From: Chromatiales bacterium
GTDB lineage: Bacteria > Pseudomonadota > Gammaproteobacteria > Chromatiales > Chromatiaceae
Direction of reading: 5' to 3'
NCBI GenBank assembly: GCA_024762475.1
Contig: JANTHJ010000025.1
Location: 1-32,157, forward strand
Length of the DNA stretch: 32,157 nt
Under the pieces are notes generated by a model, which had not been told where the DNA came from, made no database searches, and saw nothing but the letters and a program-made list of their open reading frames with translations. The position numbers and the translations under genes are program-made. Positions 1-7,200 of this stretch are shown in pieces (the stretch's first letter is position 1; each line of letters starts with the position of its first letter).

Positions 1-3
1 ATT

Positions 4-366
4 TGGTGGAGGCGGGGGGAATCGAACCCCCGTCCGCGGATCCTCCGCCTTCGGTTCTACATGCTTAGTCAGTCTATTGTATTTAGCCGCAGGCTGCCCG
101 ACTGACAGGGCATGCCGTACGGCGAGTCCGGTAAGGTTTTAGCGATTTGGCCCCGGACGAGCCTCCTCGCGATTCCATGAGAGTCGACGCCTCTAACCTG
201 GACGCATGGACACGGCTCCAGTGAGACGGCACCCTACCGGGTATTAAGCGGCGAGTGCGTAGTTGTCGTCGTTGGCAACTATTTGGTTTGCAGATGATTT
301 ACGAGGTTCTGCACCTCGGCATGCACCTCAGGTTTTGCAATCCACGTCGAAATCCGTGTCGCCCCC
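4..366 (-). ncRNA. ssrA: tmRNA (transfer-messenger RNA)
   Basis: One-piece tmRNA that rescues stalled ribosomes together with SmpB and tags the nascent chain for proteolysis. Read on the minus strand, the 5' end GGGGGCGACACGGATTTCGACG is the usual tmRNA opening. The 3' end GGTTCGATTCCCCCCGCC plus TCCACCA is a T-arm followed by an encoded CCA. The first seven bases (GGGGGCG) pair with CGCCTCC before ACCA to form the tRNA-like acceptor stem, which fixes both ends. The length of about 363 nt is normal for a gammaproteobacterium. smpB lies upstream on the same strand, as in E. coli. The mature 5' end is normally made by RNase P, so transcription probably starts somewhat upstream. Confidence 0.97.
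244..276 (-). other. tmRNA proteolysis-tag reading frame
   Basis: The internal tag frame of ssrA reads ANDDNYALAA followed by TAA, with GCC as the resume codon. The E. coli tag is ANDENYALAA, so this differs only by Asp for Glu at position 4. The terminal ALAA is the ClpXP-recognised degron. It is not an independent gene. Confidence 0.93.
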
Positions 367-378
367 GAGATCTTCGGC
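354..378. repeat. 25-bp direct repeat, copy at the true tmRNA 5' end
   Basis: A 25-bp segment that spans the mature 5' end of tmRNA (base 366) and about 12 bases on each side. It is repeated exactly at 506-530, in the spacer between ssrA and smpB. The repeat contains the whole 5' half of the acceptor stem. Confidence 0.9.
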
Positions 379-454
379 CTTAGCAGCCATTGTGTTGGCA
401 ACCCTCCCTGGTGGCCCGTCCAGCCCGGCCTTCCATGGCCGGTCGTTCATCCCT

Positions 455-481
455 CGAAAAGCCATGTTAGATGGCTTTTCG
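455..481 (-). terminator. hairpin between smpB and ssrA, possible terminator
   Basis: A perfect 11-bp stem (CGAAAAGCCAT / ATGGCTTTTCG) with a 5-base loop. On the minus strand the descending arm ends in TTTTCG, so only four T residues are available. It lies after the smpB stop and before ssrA, next to two more hairpins (425-442 and 490-515). It could end smpB transcripts or act in processing of a joint smpB-ssrA RNA. Confidence 0.4.
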
Positions 482-505
482 TCGCCAGAGGCGACCGGGA
501 TTCAC

Positions 506-530
506 CCGTGTCGCCCCCGAGATCTTCGGC
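506..530. repeat. 25-bp direct repeat, copy in the smpB-ssrA spacer
   Basis: Exact second copy of the tmRNA 5'-end segment, 152 bp away from the first. After the repeat the minus-strand sequence diverges from tmRNA. Instead it folds locally: GGCGAC and CGGG pair with CCCG and GTCGCC (490-515), so the duplicated acceptor half sits in a hairpin. It looks like a partial duplication of the ssrA 5' region rather than a second gene. Confidence 0.85.
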
Positions 531-572
531 ATTCAGCCTATCACAGTTGGTTGGACAGCAATATGGGGACAA

Positions 573-1058
573 TTATCCCCTTTTAAAGAGTCGCTCCTTG
601 TCCCGCTGCCAGTCTCGTTCCTTGAGATCGGCCCGTTTGTCGTGCAGCTTCTTGCCCTTGCCGACGCCGAATTCCAGCTTCGCACGGCCTTTCTTCCAGT
701 ACAGCCGCATCGGCACCAGGGTGAAGCCCTTGCGTTCCACCAGTCCAATGAGTTTGTTGAGCTCGTAGCGGTGCAGCAGGAGCTTGCGGGCCCTGGTGGG
801 CTCCGGTTTGAAATGGGTGGAGGCGGTGGGCAGGGGGGTGATATGCGCGCCGACCAGGTAGGCCTCTCCCTTCTGGATCAGTACATAGGTGTCGGTGATA
901 TTGGCGCGCTTGTCGCGCAGGCTCTTGACCTCCCAGCCCTGCAGAGCCAGACCGGCCTCATAGGTTTCGCTGATCTCATAGTCGTGGCGGGCCTTCTTGT
1001 TGACAGCGATGAGCGCACCGGCGTCTTTCTTCTGCTTCTTGGATTTTTTGGCCATCAT
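573..1058 (-). CDS. smpB: SsrA-binding protein SmpB
   Basis: RNA-binding partner of tmRNA, needed to load it into the A site of stalled ribosomes. The 161 residues match the family length. The sequence contains the conserved core: an N-terminal lysine-rich start, [15 protein letters not shown], the GWEVKSLR segment, and the AYLVGAHI and TRARKLLLH motifs. The basic C-terminal tail ([16 protein letters not shown]) becomes helical in the mRNA channel in known SmpB proteins. Two successive ATG codons open the frame (1058 and 1055) and no strong Shine-Dalgarno sequence separates them from the upstream TAAAAT stretch, so the exact start is open by one codon. It lies upstream of ssrA on the same strand and divergent from the symporter gene. 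Confidence 0.97.
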   Translation of the reverse strand: MMAKKSKKQKKDAGALIAVNKKARHDYEISETYEAGLALQGWEVKSLRDKRANITDTYVLIQKGEAYLVGAHITPLPTASTHFKPEPTRARKLLLHRYELNKLIGLVERKGFTLVPMRLYWKKGRAKLEFGVGKGKKLHDKRADLKERDWQRDKERLFKRG

Positions 1059-1098
1059 CCCATTTTATCACGCGGTGACAACGCGCTGCCCGTGCCGC

Positions 1099-1127
1099 TT
1101 GTCCGTTGGGGCATGCTCGCACACAAT
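1099..1127 (+). promoter_or_regulatory. possible sigma-70 promoter of the symporter-ratA-ratB genes
   Basis: TTGTCC (1099-1104), a 17-nt spacer, then CACAAT (1122-1127): four of six matches at each box and ideal spacing. It is about 28 bases before the symporter ATG, in the smpB-symporter divergent gap. This is a consensus match only. Confidence 0.35.
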
Positions 1128-1155
1128 AGCTGGATCACTCACCTGAGTTTCCACG

Positions 1156-2553
1156 ATGGCTGAAAAACTCATCCACAATCAATGGTCCAGCCGCCTGGCC
1201 TTCATGCTGGCTGCGATTGGTTCGGCGGTCGGCCTGGGGAACATCTGGAAATTCCCCTATATCACCGGTGAGCACGGCGGCGGTGCCTTCGTCCTGGTCT
1301 ACCTGGTGTGTGTCGCGCTCATCGGAATCCCGGTCATGATGGCCGAGATCATGCTCGGGCGGCGGGGAAGGGCCAATCCCATCAACACCTTCCGCGCCCT
1401 GGCGGCGGAAGAGGGGGCTTCACCGCTGTGGGCCGGCGTGGGCTGGCTCGGCGTATTCGCTGGATTCATTATCCTTTCGTTCTACAGCGTGGTGGCCGGT
1501 TGGGCACTCGCCTATATCATCGAGGCGCTTCTGGGTCATTTCAAAGGTCTGAGCGGCGATGCCGCCGGGCAATTGTTCGGAGCCCTGACCGGCTCGCCCC
1601 ACAGGCTGCTGTTCTGGCATAGCCTGTTCATGTTGATGACCATGGTGGTGGTGGCGCGCGGGGTGCGCTCGGGACTGGAGCGGCTGGTGACGTGGCTGAT
1701 GCCCCTGCTGTTCGTTTTGCTGGCGGTGCTGGTGGGCTATGCCATGGCGGCGGGCGATTTCAGTCGCGGCTTCCATTATCTGTTCGATGTGAATTTCTCC
1801 GAGGTGTTCTACCGGTGTTCGCCGGAGGGCCAGTGCAGCTTCACGGCCGAGCCGGTACTGGTCGCGCTCGGGCATGCCTTCTTCACGCTCAGCCTGGGTA
1901 TGGGGGCGATCATGGTCTATGGCTCCTATATGCCAAAAGAGGCCTCGATCGCCGGCTCGACCCTGATGATCGCCATTGCGGATACCCTGGTGGCGCTGAT
2001 GGCGGGGCTGGCGATCTTTCCCCTGGTCTTCGCCGAAGGGCTGGCGCCGGGCGCCGGGCCTGGTCTGGTCTTCGTCACCCTGCCCATCGCTTTCGGCAAT
2101 ATGCCCGGTGGCCAGTTGATCGGCACACTGTTCTTCGTGTTGCTGGTATTTGCGGCTTGGTCTTCGTCTATTTCGCTGGTGGAGCCGGCGGTGGCCTTCC
2201 TCACCGAGAACGAGCACCTTTCCCGTCCCCGCGCCGCATTGTTGATCGGGGTGGCGGCCTGGGTGCTCGGGATCGGCTCTGCGCTGTCGTTCAACCTGTG
2301 GGCTGGTGAGGAATACCAGATCTTTGGCAAGACGCTGTTCGACATCAAGGACTATCTGGCCTCAAACATCATGCTACCGCTCGGCGGGCTCTGTATTGCA
2401 TTGTTCGCCGGTTGGATTCTGAGCCGGCGGGTGGCCGAGGAGGAACTGGCGATGCGCAGCCCCCGCCTGTTTGGCCAATGGTATTTCGTGATTCGCTATA
2501 TAGCCCCAGCGGGTATCACGCTGGTATTTCTGAATGCGATAGGGCTGATCTGA
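1156..2553 (+). CDS. NSS-family sodium-dependent transporter (SNF / SLC6 type)
   Basis: Inner-membrane Na+-coupled symporter of the neurotransmitter:sodium symporter family, to which LeuT and TnaT belong; members take up amino acids or related compounds. Near residues 13-38 the protein has the family hallmark of unwound TM1, with GSAVGLGNIWKFPY followed by a GGGAF segment; these residues form Na+ and substrate sites in LeuT. About 11-12 hydrophobic segments follow across 465 residues, the usual length for bacterial members. The ATG at 1156 begins directly before the conserved amphipathic start; its Shine-Dalgarno is weak. The stop overlaps the ratA start (TGATG), so the two are cotranscribed and probably translationally coupled. 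The substrate cannot be told from sequence. Confidence 0.93.
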   Translation: MAEKLIHNQWSSRLAFMLAAIGSAVGLGNIWKFPYITGEHGGGAFVLVYLVCVALIGIPVMMAEIMLGRRGRANPINTFRALAAEEGASPLWAGVGWLGVFAGFIILSFYSVVAGWALAYIIEALLGHFKGLSGDAAGQLFGALTGSPHRLLFWHSLFMLMTMVVVARGVRSGLERLVTWLMPLLFVLLAVLVGYAMAAGDFSRGFHYLFDVNFSEVFYRCSPEGQCSFTAEPVLVALGHAFFTLSLGMGAIMVYGSYMPKEASIAGSTLMIAIADTLVALMAGLAIFPLVFAEGLAPGAGPGLVFVTLPIAFGNMPGGQLIGTLFFVLLVFAAWSSSISLVEPAVAFLTENEHLSRPRAALLIGVAAWVLGIGSALSFNLWAGEEYQIFGKTLFDIKDYLASNIMLPLGGLCIALFAGWILSRRVAEEELAMRSPRLFGQWYFVIRYIAPAGITLVFLNAIGLI

Positions 2554-2987
2554 TGCCGGTGGTGGAAAAAAGCGCGCTGGTCCCTTACTCGGACCGGCAG
2601 ATGTTCGATCTGGTCAAGGATGTCGAGCGCTACCCCGAGTTTCTGCCCTGGTGCAGTGGTGCCGAAATGCTTTCGGACGACGGCGAACGCATCTGCGGTC
2701 GGATCGAGGTCTCACGGATGGGAATTCATCAGGCGTTCACGACCTGCAACCAGTATGAAGCGCCGCATCGGATGTCGATCGAACTGCTGGAGGGGCCGTT
2801 CAAGAAGCTGCACGGCGCCTGGGAGTTCCAGGCGCTGAGAGAGGATGCCTGCAAGGTGATGTTGAGGCTGGAGTTCGAGTTCTCCGGCCATCTGATCAAT
2901 GCGGCATTCGGCAAGGTTTTTCACCAGATCGCGAATACCCTGGTGGAGTCGTTCTGTAAGCGCGCCAAGGAGGTGTATGGTGGATGA
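2553..2987 (+). CDS. ratA: RatA / COQ10-type START-domain protein
   Basis: Small START-like (SRPBCC) domain protein of 144 residues. The family includes E. coli RatA, described as an inhibitor of 70S ribosome association, and the COQ10 ubiquinone-binding proteins. Recognisable segments are the start VVEKSALVPYS, then MFDLVKDVERYPEFLPWC, EGPFKKLHGAW and the C-terminal FHQIANTLVESFCKRA. The ATG at 2553 overlaps the upstream TGA, which argues for coupling and rejects longer upstream starts in the symporter gene. It overlaps ratB by 11 bases. The ratA-ratB-bamE neighbourhood near smpB is conserved in gammaproteobacteria. Whether it acts on ribosomes or on quinones here is unknown. Confidence 0.93.
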   Translation: MPVVEKSALVPYSDRQMFDLVKDVERYPEFLPWCSGAEMLSDDGERICGRIEVSRMGIHQAFTTCNQYEAPHRMSIELLEGPFKKLHGAWEFQALREDACKVMLRLEFEFSGHLINAAFGKVFHQIANTLVESFCKRAKEVYGG

Positions 2988-3342
2988 TGAGCTGATCACC
3001 GTAGAGGTGGCCTATGCCAGGCCGGACGAGCAACGGATCGTCGAGCTGCAGGTGCCGCCGGGAACCACGGTGGGCCAGGCGATCGAAAAATCAGGTATCA
3101 CCGAGCTGTTTCCAGAGATCGATCTGGCCAAGAACAAGGTGGGCATCTTCGGTAAGCTGACCAAGCAGGATGCGGTTCTCCAGGCAGGCGATCGTGTCGA
3201 GATCTATCGTCCCTTGATTGCCGATCCCAAGGAGGCGCGCAAGAAAAGAGCGGCCGAGGGCAAGGTAATGCGTAAGGGTGCCCGCGCAGCCAATGCCGCC
3301 AAGGAAAAGACGACCGGAGAGGAAGAGGCGGGCCAGGCCTGA
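2977..3342 (+). CDS. RnfH / RatB family ubiquitin-like protein
   Basis: Beta-grasp (ubiquitin-like) protein of the RnfH/RatB family, 121 residues, always found next to ratA. The family core runs from ITVEVAYARPDEQ to VEIYRPLIADPKEARKKRA; the lysine- and alanine-rich tail is longer than usual and likely disordered. The start is either ATG 2977 or GTG 2980. The Shine-Dalgarno AAGGAGG ends at 2973, which leaves 3 nt to the ATG and 6 nt to the GTG, so the GTG is better placed; the ATG is listed as the conventional choice. The function of the family is not established. Its stop abuts the convergent bamE stop with no gap. Confidence 0.9.
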   Translation: MVDDELITVEVAYARPDEQRIVELQVPPGTTVGQAIEKSGITELFPEIDLAKNKVGIFGKLTKQDAVLQAGDRVEIYRPLIADPKEARKKRAAEGKVMRKGARAANAAKEKTTGEEEAGQA

Positions 3343-3855
3343 CTATTCCTCGTCCTCGTCGAGCCCAACCGCCTGCAGGGCCTTTCCGACCAGCGTCTTT
3401 GCCTCCGGGTTCCAGTCTGGCACCTTGACCACGCCTTTTTTTGCAACCGGCGCCTGATCTTTTTGAGGTTGCGGCCGGTAATCGCCCACGACACGAGTCA
3501 AACGCCCATTGTCGAAAAAGACCGCAAGGTGCTTGATTTCCGTGGGATGACTCCCTTTGCCGACCGTGTAGGGATAGTCCCAGCGATTCGCATGGAAGAA
3601 ATCGTTTAACGTCGGCGTGCCCAGCACGAAGCGGACCTGCTCCCGCGACATGCCAGGCTTCAGGCGATTGACCTGTTCCTGGGTGACCACATTGCCCTGC
3701 TCGATAGTCGGGCGGTAGATGAAGGGCGCCCGGTCGAGGGCCTGCGGAATGATATCCGTAACGCTGCCGAGCTTCTCGGCACCTTTCCCGATGGTACTGC
3801 AGCCCGTGTTGATCAGGGTTGCCGGCAGAATGATGGAAATGAGAAGCTTGCGCAT
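3343..3855 (-). CDS. bamE: outer membrane protein assembly factor BamE
   Basis: Small lipoprotein of the BAM complex, which inserts beta-barrel proteins into the outer membrane. The SmpA/OmlA domain is clear: IYRPTIEQGNVVTQEQVNRLKPGMSR then VRFVLGTP and a WDYPY segment, about residues 45-100. The N-terminus is a short signal with a Cys at residue 19. The bases before it encode LINTGC, so the -3 position is Asn rather than the usual Leu, a weak lipobox. At 170 residues it is longer than E. coli BamE (113) because of a C-terminal extension ending in DEDEE. It is divergent from fur and ends exactly at ratB. Confidence 0.95.
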   Translation of the reverse strand: MRKLLISIILPATLINTGCSTIGKGAEKLGSVTDIIPQALDRAPFIYRPTIEQGNVVTQEQVNRLKPGMSREQVRFVLGTPTLNDFFHANRWDYPYTVGKGSHPTEIKHLAVFFDNGRLTRVVGDYRPQPQKDQAPVAKKGVVKVPDWNPEAKTLVGKALQAVGLDEDEE

Positions 3856-3857
3856 GA

Positions 3858-3876
3858 GCGATTGGTTATCATTGGC
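3858..3876. promoter_or_regulatory. candidate Fur box between bamE and fur
   Basis: The 19-bp window matches the classical Fur box at about 13 of 19 positions, with one half (TTATCATT, 3866-3873) perfect and the other half poor. It lies in the 94-bp divergent region just before bamE and 74 bp before fur, where autoregulation would be expected. This is a consensus match only. Confidence 0.4.
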
Positions 3877-3896
3877 CCCGTTGGAATCGCTGACAG

Positions 3897-3925
3897 ATCA
3901 TAACGGATTCGTGCAGGCTTTACAT
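3897..3925 (-). promoter_or_regulatory. possible sigma-70 promoter of bamE
   Basis: On the minus strand TGTAAA (3925-3920), a 17-nt spacer, then TATGAT (3902-3897, five of six). The transcript would start about 35 bases before the bamE ATG and cross the possible Fur box. The -35 match is poor. Confidence 0.4.
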
Positions 3926-3949
3926 GCCTGCCGGCCGCCGGAGTTTGCC

Positions 3950-4375
3950 GTGGAAGACACCGATATAAAAAAGGCCGGTCTCAAGGTCACTTTGCCGAGG
4001 GTAAAAATCCTGAAGGTTCTCGAGGCCAACGATGCGCACCATATGACGGCGGAGGATGTCTATCGAAGGCTGCTAGAGCGCAACGAAGAGATCGGACTGG
4101 CCACGGTCTACCGGGTATTGACTCAGTTCGTGGAGGCAGGCCTGGTCGAGCGCCACCACTTCGAAGGCGGGCAGGCAATCTTCGAGCTCAACCGTGGCTC
4201 GCATCATGATCACATCGTGTGCCAGCAGTGCGGGAAGGTGGAAGAGTTCGTAGACGAAACCATAGAGCGTCATCAGCATGCCATTGCCGAGGAGCATGGC
4301 TTCGAAATCGAGGACCATTCCCTGATCATCTATGGCCGCTGCGTGAAGCCCGATTGTCCCAATCGGCCCAAATAG
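3950..4375 (+). CDS. fur: ferric uptake regulator Fur
   Basis: Iron-responsive DNA-binding repressor of 141 residues. The winged helix occupies residues 1-80, with LKVTLPRVKILKVL and LATVYRVLTQFVEAGLV. The dimerisation and metal domain follows, with HHDH at 85-88, the CQQC pair (C91, C94) and a second CVKPDC pair (C131, C136), the structural zinc cysteines. I chose GTG 3950 because GGAG at 3940-3943 lies 6 nt upstream and the protein then starts MEDTDIKKAGLK, as Fur does. The longer open frame upstream would cross the bamE start. Neighbouring bamE is divergent, a frequent arrangement. It ends ten bases before the convergent peptidase gene. Confidence 0.97.
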   Translation: MEDTDIKKAGLKVTLPRVKILKVLEANDAHHMTAEDVYRRLLERNEEIGLATVYRVLTQFVEAGLVERHHFEGGQAIFELNRGSHHDHIVCQQCGKVEEFVDETIERHQHAIAEEHGFEIEDHSLIIYGRCVKPDCPNRPK

Positions 4376-4385
4376 GGTTCAGCCG

Positions 4386-5837
4386 CTACGGCTCTTGCTT
4401 TCGGATAACCTGGACGACAAACTGACCCAGCTTCCGCCCGCTACTGGTCTCCGCGACAACCGGGTAGCGCTGGCCCTTGCCAGCGACCGAGTACTTGGTC
4501 TGCAGCTCGTCACTCAAGGCAATGAGGAACTTACGGTCGTCGCCCCGGTTTCTTACCCCGGCCGGAACCCAGCCCTTGAAATTGAGCTTGGGCGTCACGG
4601 CATTGTTTCCATCGCTGAAGCTGGTCAGCAGTCGTAGCTTGTCGTCGACAGAGAGCTCCAGCACCTCGCCGTTCAGGAGCAGTCGTTTCTCGCCGTTGAC
4701 TTCGACCACGAAGACGCGTGTCTTGCCGGGGCGGTAGCGCCGGGGTTGTCGGTCGAGATGCAGATGCACCTTGCCGATGACCTTGCTCTCCTTGCGAAAG
4801 ACGATATCGGTATTGCGGTCGATGTGGAAGGTATTGCCCAGGTCGTTCAGCCCCCCCTTGCCCTTGACGTCACAGAAAATGCCTCGGGGACTGTTGGCGG
4901 CAATCTTGTTCACGGTAACGGCATCGCCCCGCTTGAGAGGCAATGCGTCGCCAGGCTTGACGACCACAGGAGAACCATTGACGTCGATCTCGACGAATTC
5001 GAGGCGAGGGGATTCGATCAGGACCTTGGGTGTCATCGGGACGATATCGAGCTCGCGCATGAACTCGTTGATGACCAGGTTGTGATACAGGATCTTCAAT
5101 TTGAGGGAGGGGAGGTTCTTCGACGCCTCGACCCCAAACGCCGGCAGGCAGTGATGCCGCAGGGCATAGTAGGTTGCCGTTTTGCGCATGGCCGGGTAGG
5201 GCGTCTTGGGGTCGTTCGTCCGGGTATCGAAGAAGTGCAGATGATGGTCCTTGTTGGCGATCTGGGCATTGACCTTTTCCAGCACCTTGCGGCCCAGCGT
5301 TCCCAGGGGCAGTTCACGCCCATCGCGGCACTCGAAGGCTTCGGCATCGGCGATCAGGGACTGGCCATACCGTTTGGGGTTGCGAAGTTCGTCCACGTAG
5401 ACGGGGTAGTGGAAGCCCCAGCCGTCGTGCAGGTGCAGGAACAGGTCCGCCTCGCCCATCAGCTCCTTGAGCTTGCCGACCACCTTCAGCATCGGGTTGG
5501 GCTTGGGGTTGTCGTGGAACTGCCGGTTCATGTCCCCATCCGGCCCGCGATTGTTGAGCAGGATCGACTTCAGGTTGGCCCTGGGAACGATGATGAGGTT
5601 GCCTTTTTCCAGTTCGATGTCCGAATACTTGTCGGCCGACAGGTAGCCGCCGGGCTCATCCCCCTGGATACCTCCGATCAGTAACAGCGTCTTGCCAGGC
5701 TTCTCACCCTTGATGCGGTAGATATTGAGTTCGTAGTCCGACCCCTGGAAGAAGACGCTGTGGGTAGACTGCGCCATGACCGGCACCGACAGCAATGTCA
5801 GCACCATGACGAGAATCGAGGCGATCCATCGGTTCAT
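4386..5837 (-). CDS. M99/M14-type zinc carboxypeptidase, Csd4/Pgp1-like
   Basis: Predicted periplasmic peptidoglycan peptidase of 483 residues. Residues 1-22 are a signal peptide with a VMA cleavage site. The catalytic segment starts with GGIQGDEPGG, giving a Gln58-x-x-Glu61 metal pair in place of the His-x-x-Glu of ordinary M14 enzymes, and continues to HLHD (H135/H137). In Helicobacter Csd4 the zinc is likewise held by Gln, Glu and His. A NNRGPDGDMNRQF substrate-binding segment lies near residue 95. The rest is beta-rich. Csd4/Pgp1 trims tripeptides to dipeptides in peptidoglycan and sets helical shape in its hosts. I chose ATG 5837 because GGAG lies 6 nt upstream and it overlaps the upstream stop as ATGA. 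The activity is inferred. Confidence 0.85.
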   Translation of the reverse strand: MNRWIASILVMVLTLLSVPVMAQSTHSVFFQGSDYELNIYRIKGEKPGKTLLLIGGIQGDEPGGYLSADKYSDIELEKGNLIIVPRANLKSILLNNRGPDGDMNRQFHDNPKPNPMLKVVGKLKELMGEADLFLHLHDGWGFHYPVYVDELRNPKRYGQSLIADAEAFECRDGRELPLGTLGRKVLEKVNAQIANKDHHLHFFDTRTNDPKTPYPAMRKTATYYALRHHCLPAFGVEASKNLPSLKLKILYHNLVINEFMRELDIVPMTPKVLIESPRLEFVEIDVNGSPVVVKPGDALPLKRGDAVTVNKIAANSPRGIFCDVKGKGGLNDLGNTFHIDRNTDIVFRKESKVIGKVHLHLDRQPRRYRPGKTRVFVVEVNGEKRLLLNGEVLELSVDDKLRLLTSFSDGNNAVTPKLNFKGWVPAGVRNRGDDRKFLIALSDELQTKYSVAGKGQRYPVVAETSSGRKLGQFVVQVIRKQEP

Positions 5838-7105
5838 AATCGGCTCCAATTCTCTTGTTCGATCCAGTAGCGATCATCACAGCCACCGGAGACGATCAGC
5901 GTCTTGCGCCCGGTGTCGTTGATCTCGGCACTGGCGTAGTGCTGGGCGAAGGTCACCTTGAACCGGTTCGGTCCCAGCCGCTGTATTTCGAGGTTATCGG
6001 CCGTGATCCGGTGATGCGGCCGGCGGCCGAAGATGATGGACTTGAACGAGCGGAAGGCCTTGCGGTCGCGCCCCTTTGAATCCTTGAAGGACGCGGCGTA
6101 GCTGTTGACGTAGGCATCCAGGTCGCGCCGATTCCAGGCATCCAGCCAGTGCCGGACGAATGCCGAGACCTTCTTCCCGGACAATTGCGGCGGCGGCAGG
6201 GACGAATATTCTTCCGAAAGCAGCCGCAGGGCATTGCCGACCTTGTGGAAGAACAGGCGCTTCCGGCCGCGGGCATTGATGTTGGCCGCACAGTAGGTCT
6301 GGGTGAAGTCGAACACCACCTGCTCGTGATTCTCGCGCAGGGCGACCACATCGCCGGCCTCGATGGTGCGCTCGCGCTGGTGCTCGAAGATGCGCCGCTT
6401 GCGCGCCAGCCAGTGTGGTTTGTCCAGACCGCCCACACCTTCGAATGCAGGATCGAGCAGATCCTCAAGGCGTGCGAAGTCGCCCTTTTCCCAGGAGCGC
6501 AGGAAATCATCCAGGACACGCATGATTCGCTTGCGTTCACGGGCATAGGTTGTCGAATCGACGAAATCCGCCTTCGAGGTGATTACCACGGGGGTATCCG
6601 GGCTTACCAGCCCACGCAGGGTCTGGATGTCGTGGTTGGCGAATGCGACGCAGCCGAGGGTGGCCTGCTTCTTCTTGTCGTTGTCGTCGCGTCCGTGCAG
6701 CCAGATTCCACTACCGTTACGTCCTTTGAGACGATCGATCGGGTTGGGGTAGTCGAGGGGAAAGGCGCCGGAGCCGTAGCGGGCATCCAGCGCGTCGTCC
6801 GGCAGGTAGGTTATGACCTTGTAGATGCCCTCCGGTGTCTTCTTGTCACCCACGTGGCCCTTGCGCCCGTTGTTCTCTCCCAGCATCAGACCGCCGAACT
6901 GGCGGCGGGTCTCGGGCAACGGCTTGATATCGACCAGATAGGCCGTGTGGCTGGCCTTCTCCACCAGCAGAACCTCGCCCTTGTTCACATCACGGGTGAA
7001 CACGTGGGCCGGGAACTGCTTGGCGAGCGGCGAGTGGGCGAGACTGAGTAGAGAGGCTGCCAGCAGGAGAAGGCGGCCAAGGGTGTTGTTATGTTTCGTG
7101 TGCAT
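5834..7105 (-). CDS. L,D-transpeptidase-fold protein with NTF2-like C-terminus, Csd6/Pgp2-like
   Basis: Predicted exported peptidoglycan enzyme of 423 residues. The N-terminal signal has a hydrophobic stretch LLLLAASLLSLAH near residues 12-24. The YkuD domain spans about residues 45-175, with IWLHGRD (H137) and TLGCVAF (catalytic Cys C152). The second half carries two segments that look like NTF2/SnoaL starts, FLRSWEKGDFARLEDLLDP (about 201) and WLDAWNRRDLDAYVNSYA (about 320). Helicobacter Csd6 and Campylobacter Pgp2 combine the same YkuD fold with an NTF2-like domain and act as L,D-carboxypeptidases. The stop overlaps the next gene as ATGA, so the pair is one coupled unit. ATG 7105 gives a clean signal peptide; its Shine-Dalgarno is weak. 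Confidence 0.87.
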   Translation of the reverse strand: MHTKHNNTLGRLLLLAASLLSLAHSPLAKQFPAHVFTRDVNKGEVLLVEKASHTAYLVDIKPLPETRRQFGGLMLGENNGRKGHVGDKKTPEGIYKVITYLPDDALDARYGSGAFPLDYPNPIDRLKGRNGSGIWLHGRDDNDKKKQATLGCVAFANHDIQTLRGLVSPDTPVVITSKADFVDSTTYARERKRIMRVLDDFLRSWEKGDFARLEDLLDPAFEGVGGLDKPHWLARKRRIFEHQRERTIEAGDVVALRENHEQVVFDFTQTYCAANINARGRKRLFFHKVGNALRLLSEEYSSLPPPQLSGKKVSAFVRHWLDAWNRRDLDAYVNSYAASFKDSKGRDRKAFRSFKSIIFGRRPHHRITADNLEIQRLGPNRFKVTFAQHYASAEINDTGRKTLIVSGGCDDRYWIEQENWSRL

Positions 7106-7116
7106 ACCGGAGCATC

Positions 7117-7129
7117 GGGGCACTGCCCC
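7117..7129. promoter_or_regulatory. short palindrome before the L,D-transpeptidase-like gene
   Basis: GGGGCA and TGCCCC are separated by one base, a perfect 13-bp palindrome 12 bases before the ATG. It lies in the 95-bp gap after recN. It may be an operator or an RNA hairpin; no known site matches it. Confidence 0.25.
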
Positions 7130-7200
7130 TATCGAACTGAATCCCTTGGAAAAACGGCGAAATCCTACCGCATTGCGAGTCACTTGGACAGCACTTGTTG

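Noticed and set aside
506-530. A second tmRNA gene
   Set aside because: Only 25 bp match; the sequence diverges at once and no tag frame or 3' tRNA-like part accompanies it.
1420-2217. Long antisense frame inside the symporter gene
   Set aside because: Its composition (Gln, His, Arg rich) is that of a shadow frame; the symporter on the plus strand is certain.
4376-4400. Terminator between fur and the peptidase gene
   Set aside because: Only a 5-bp stem (AGCCG, CGGCT) without a proper T-run.
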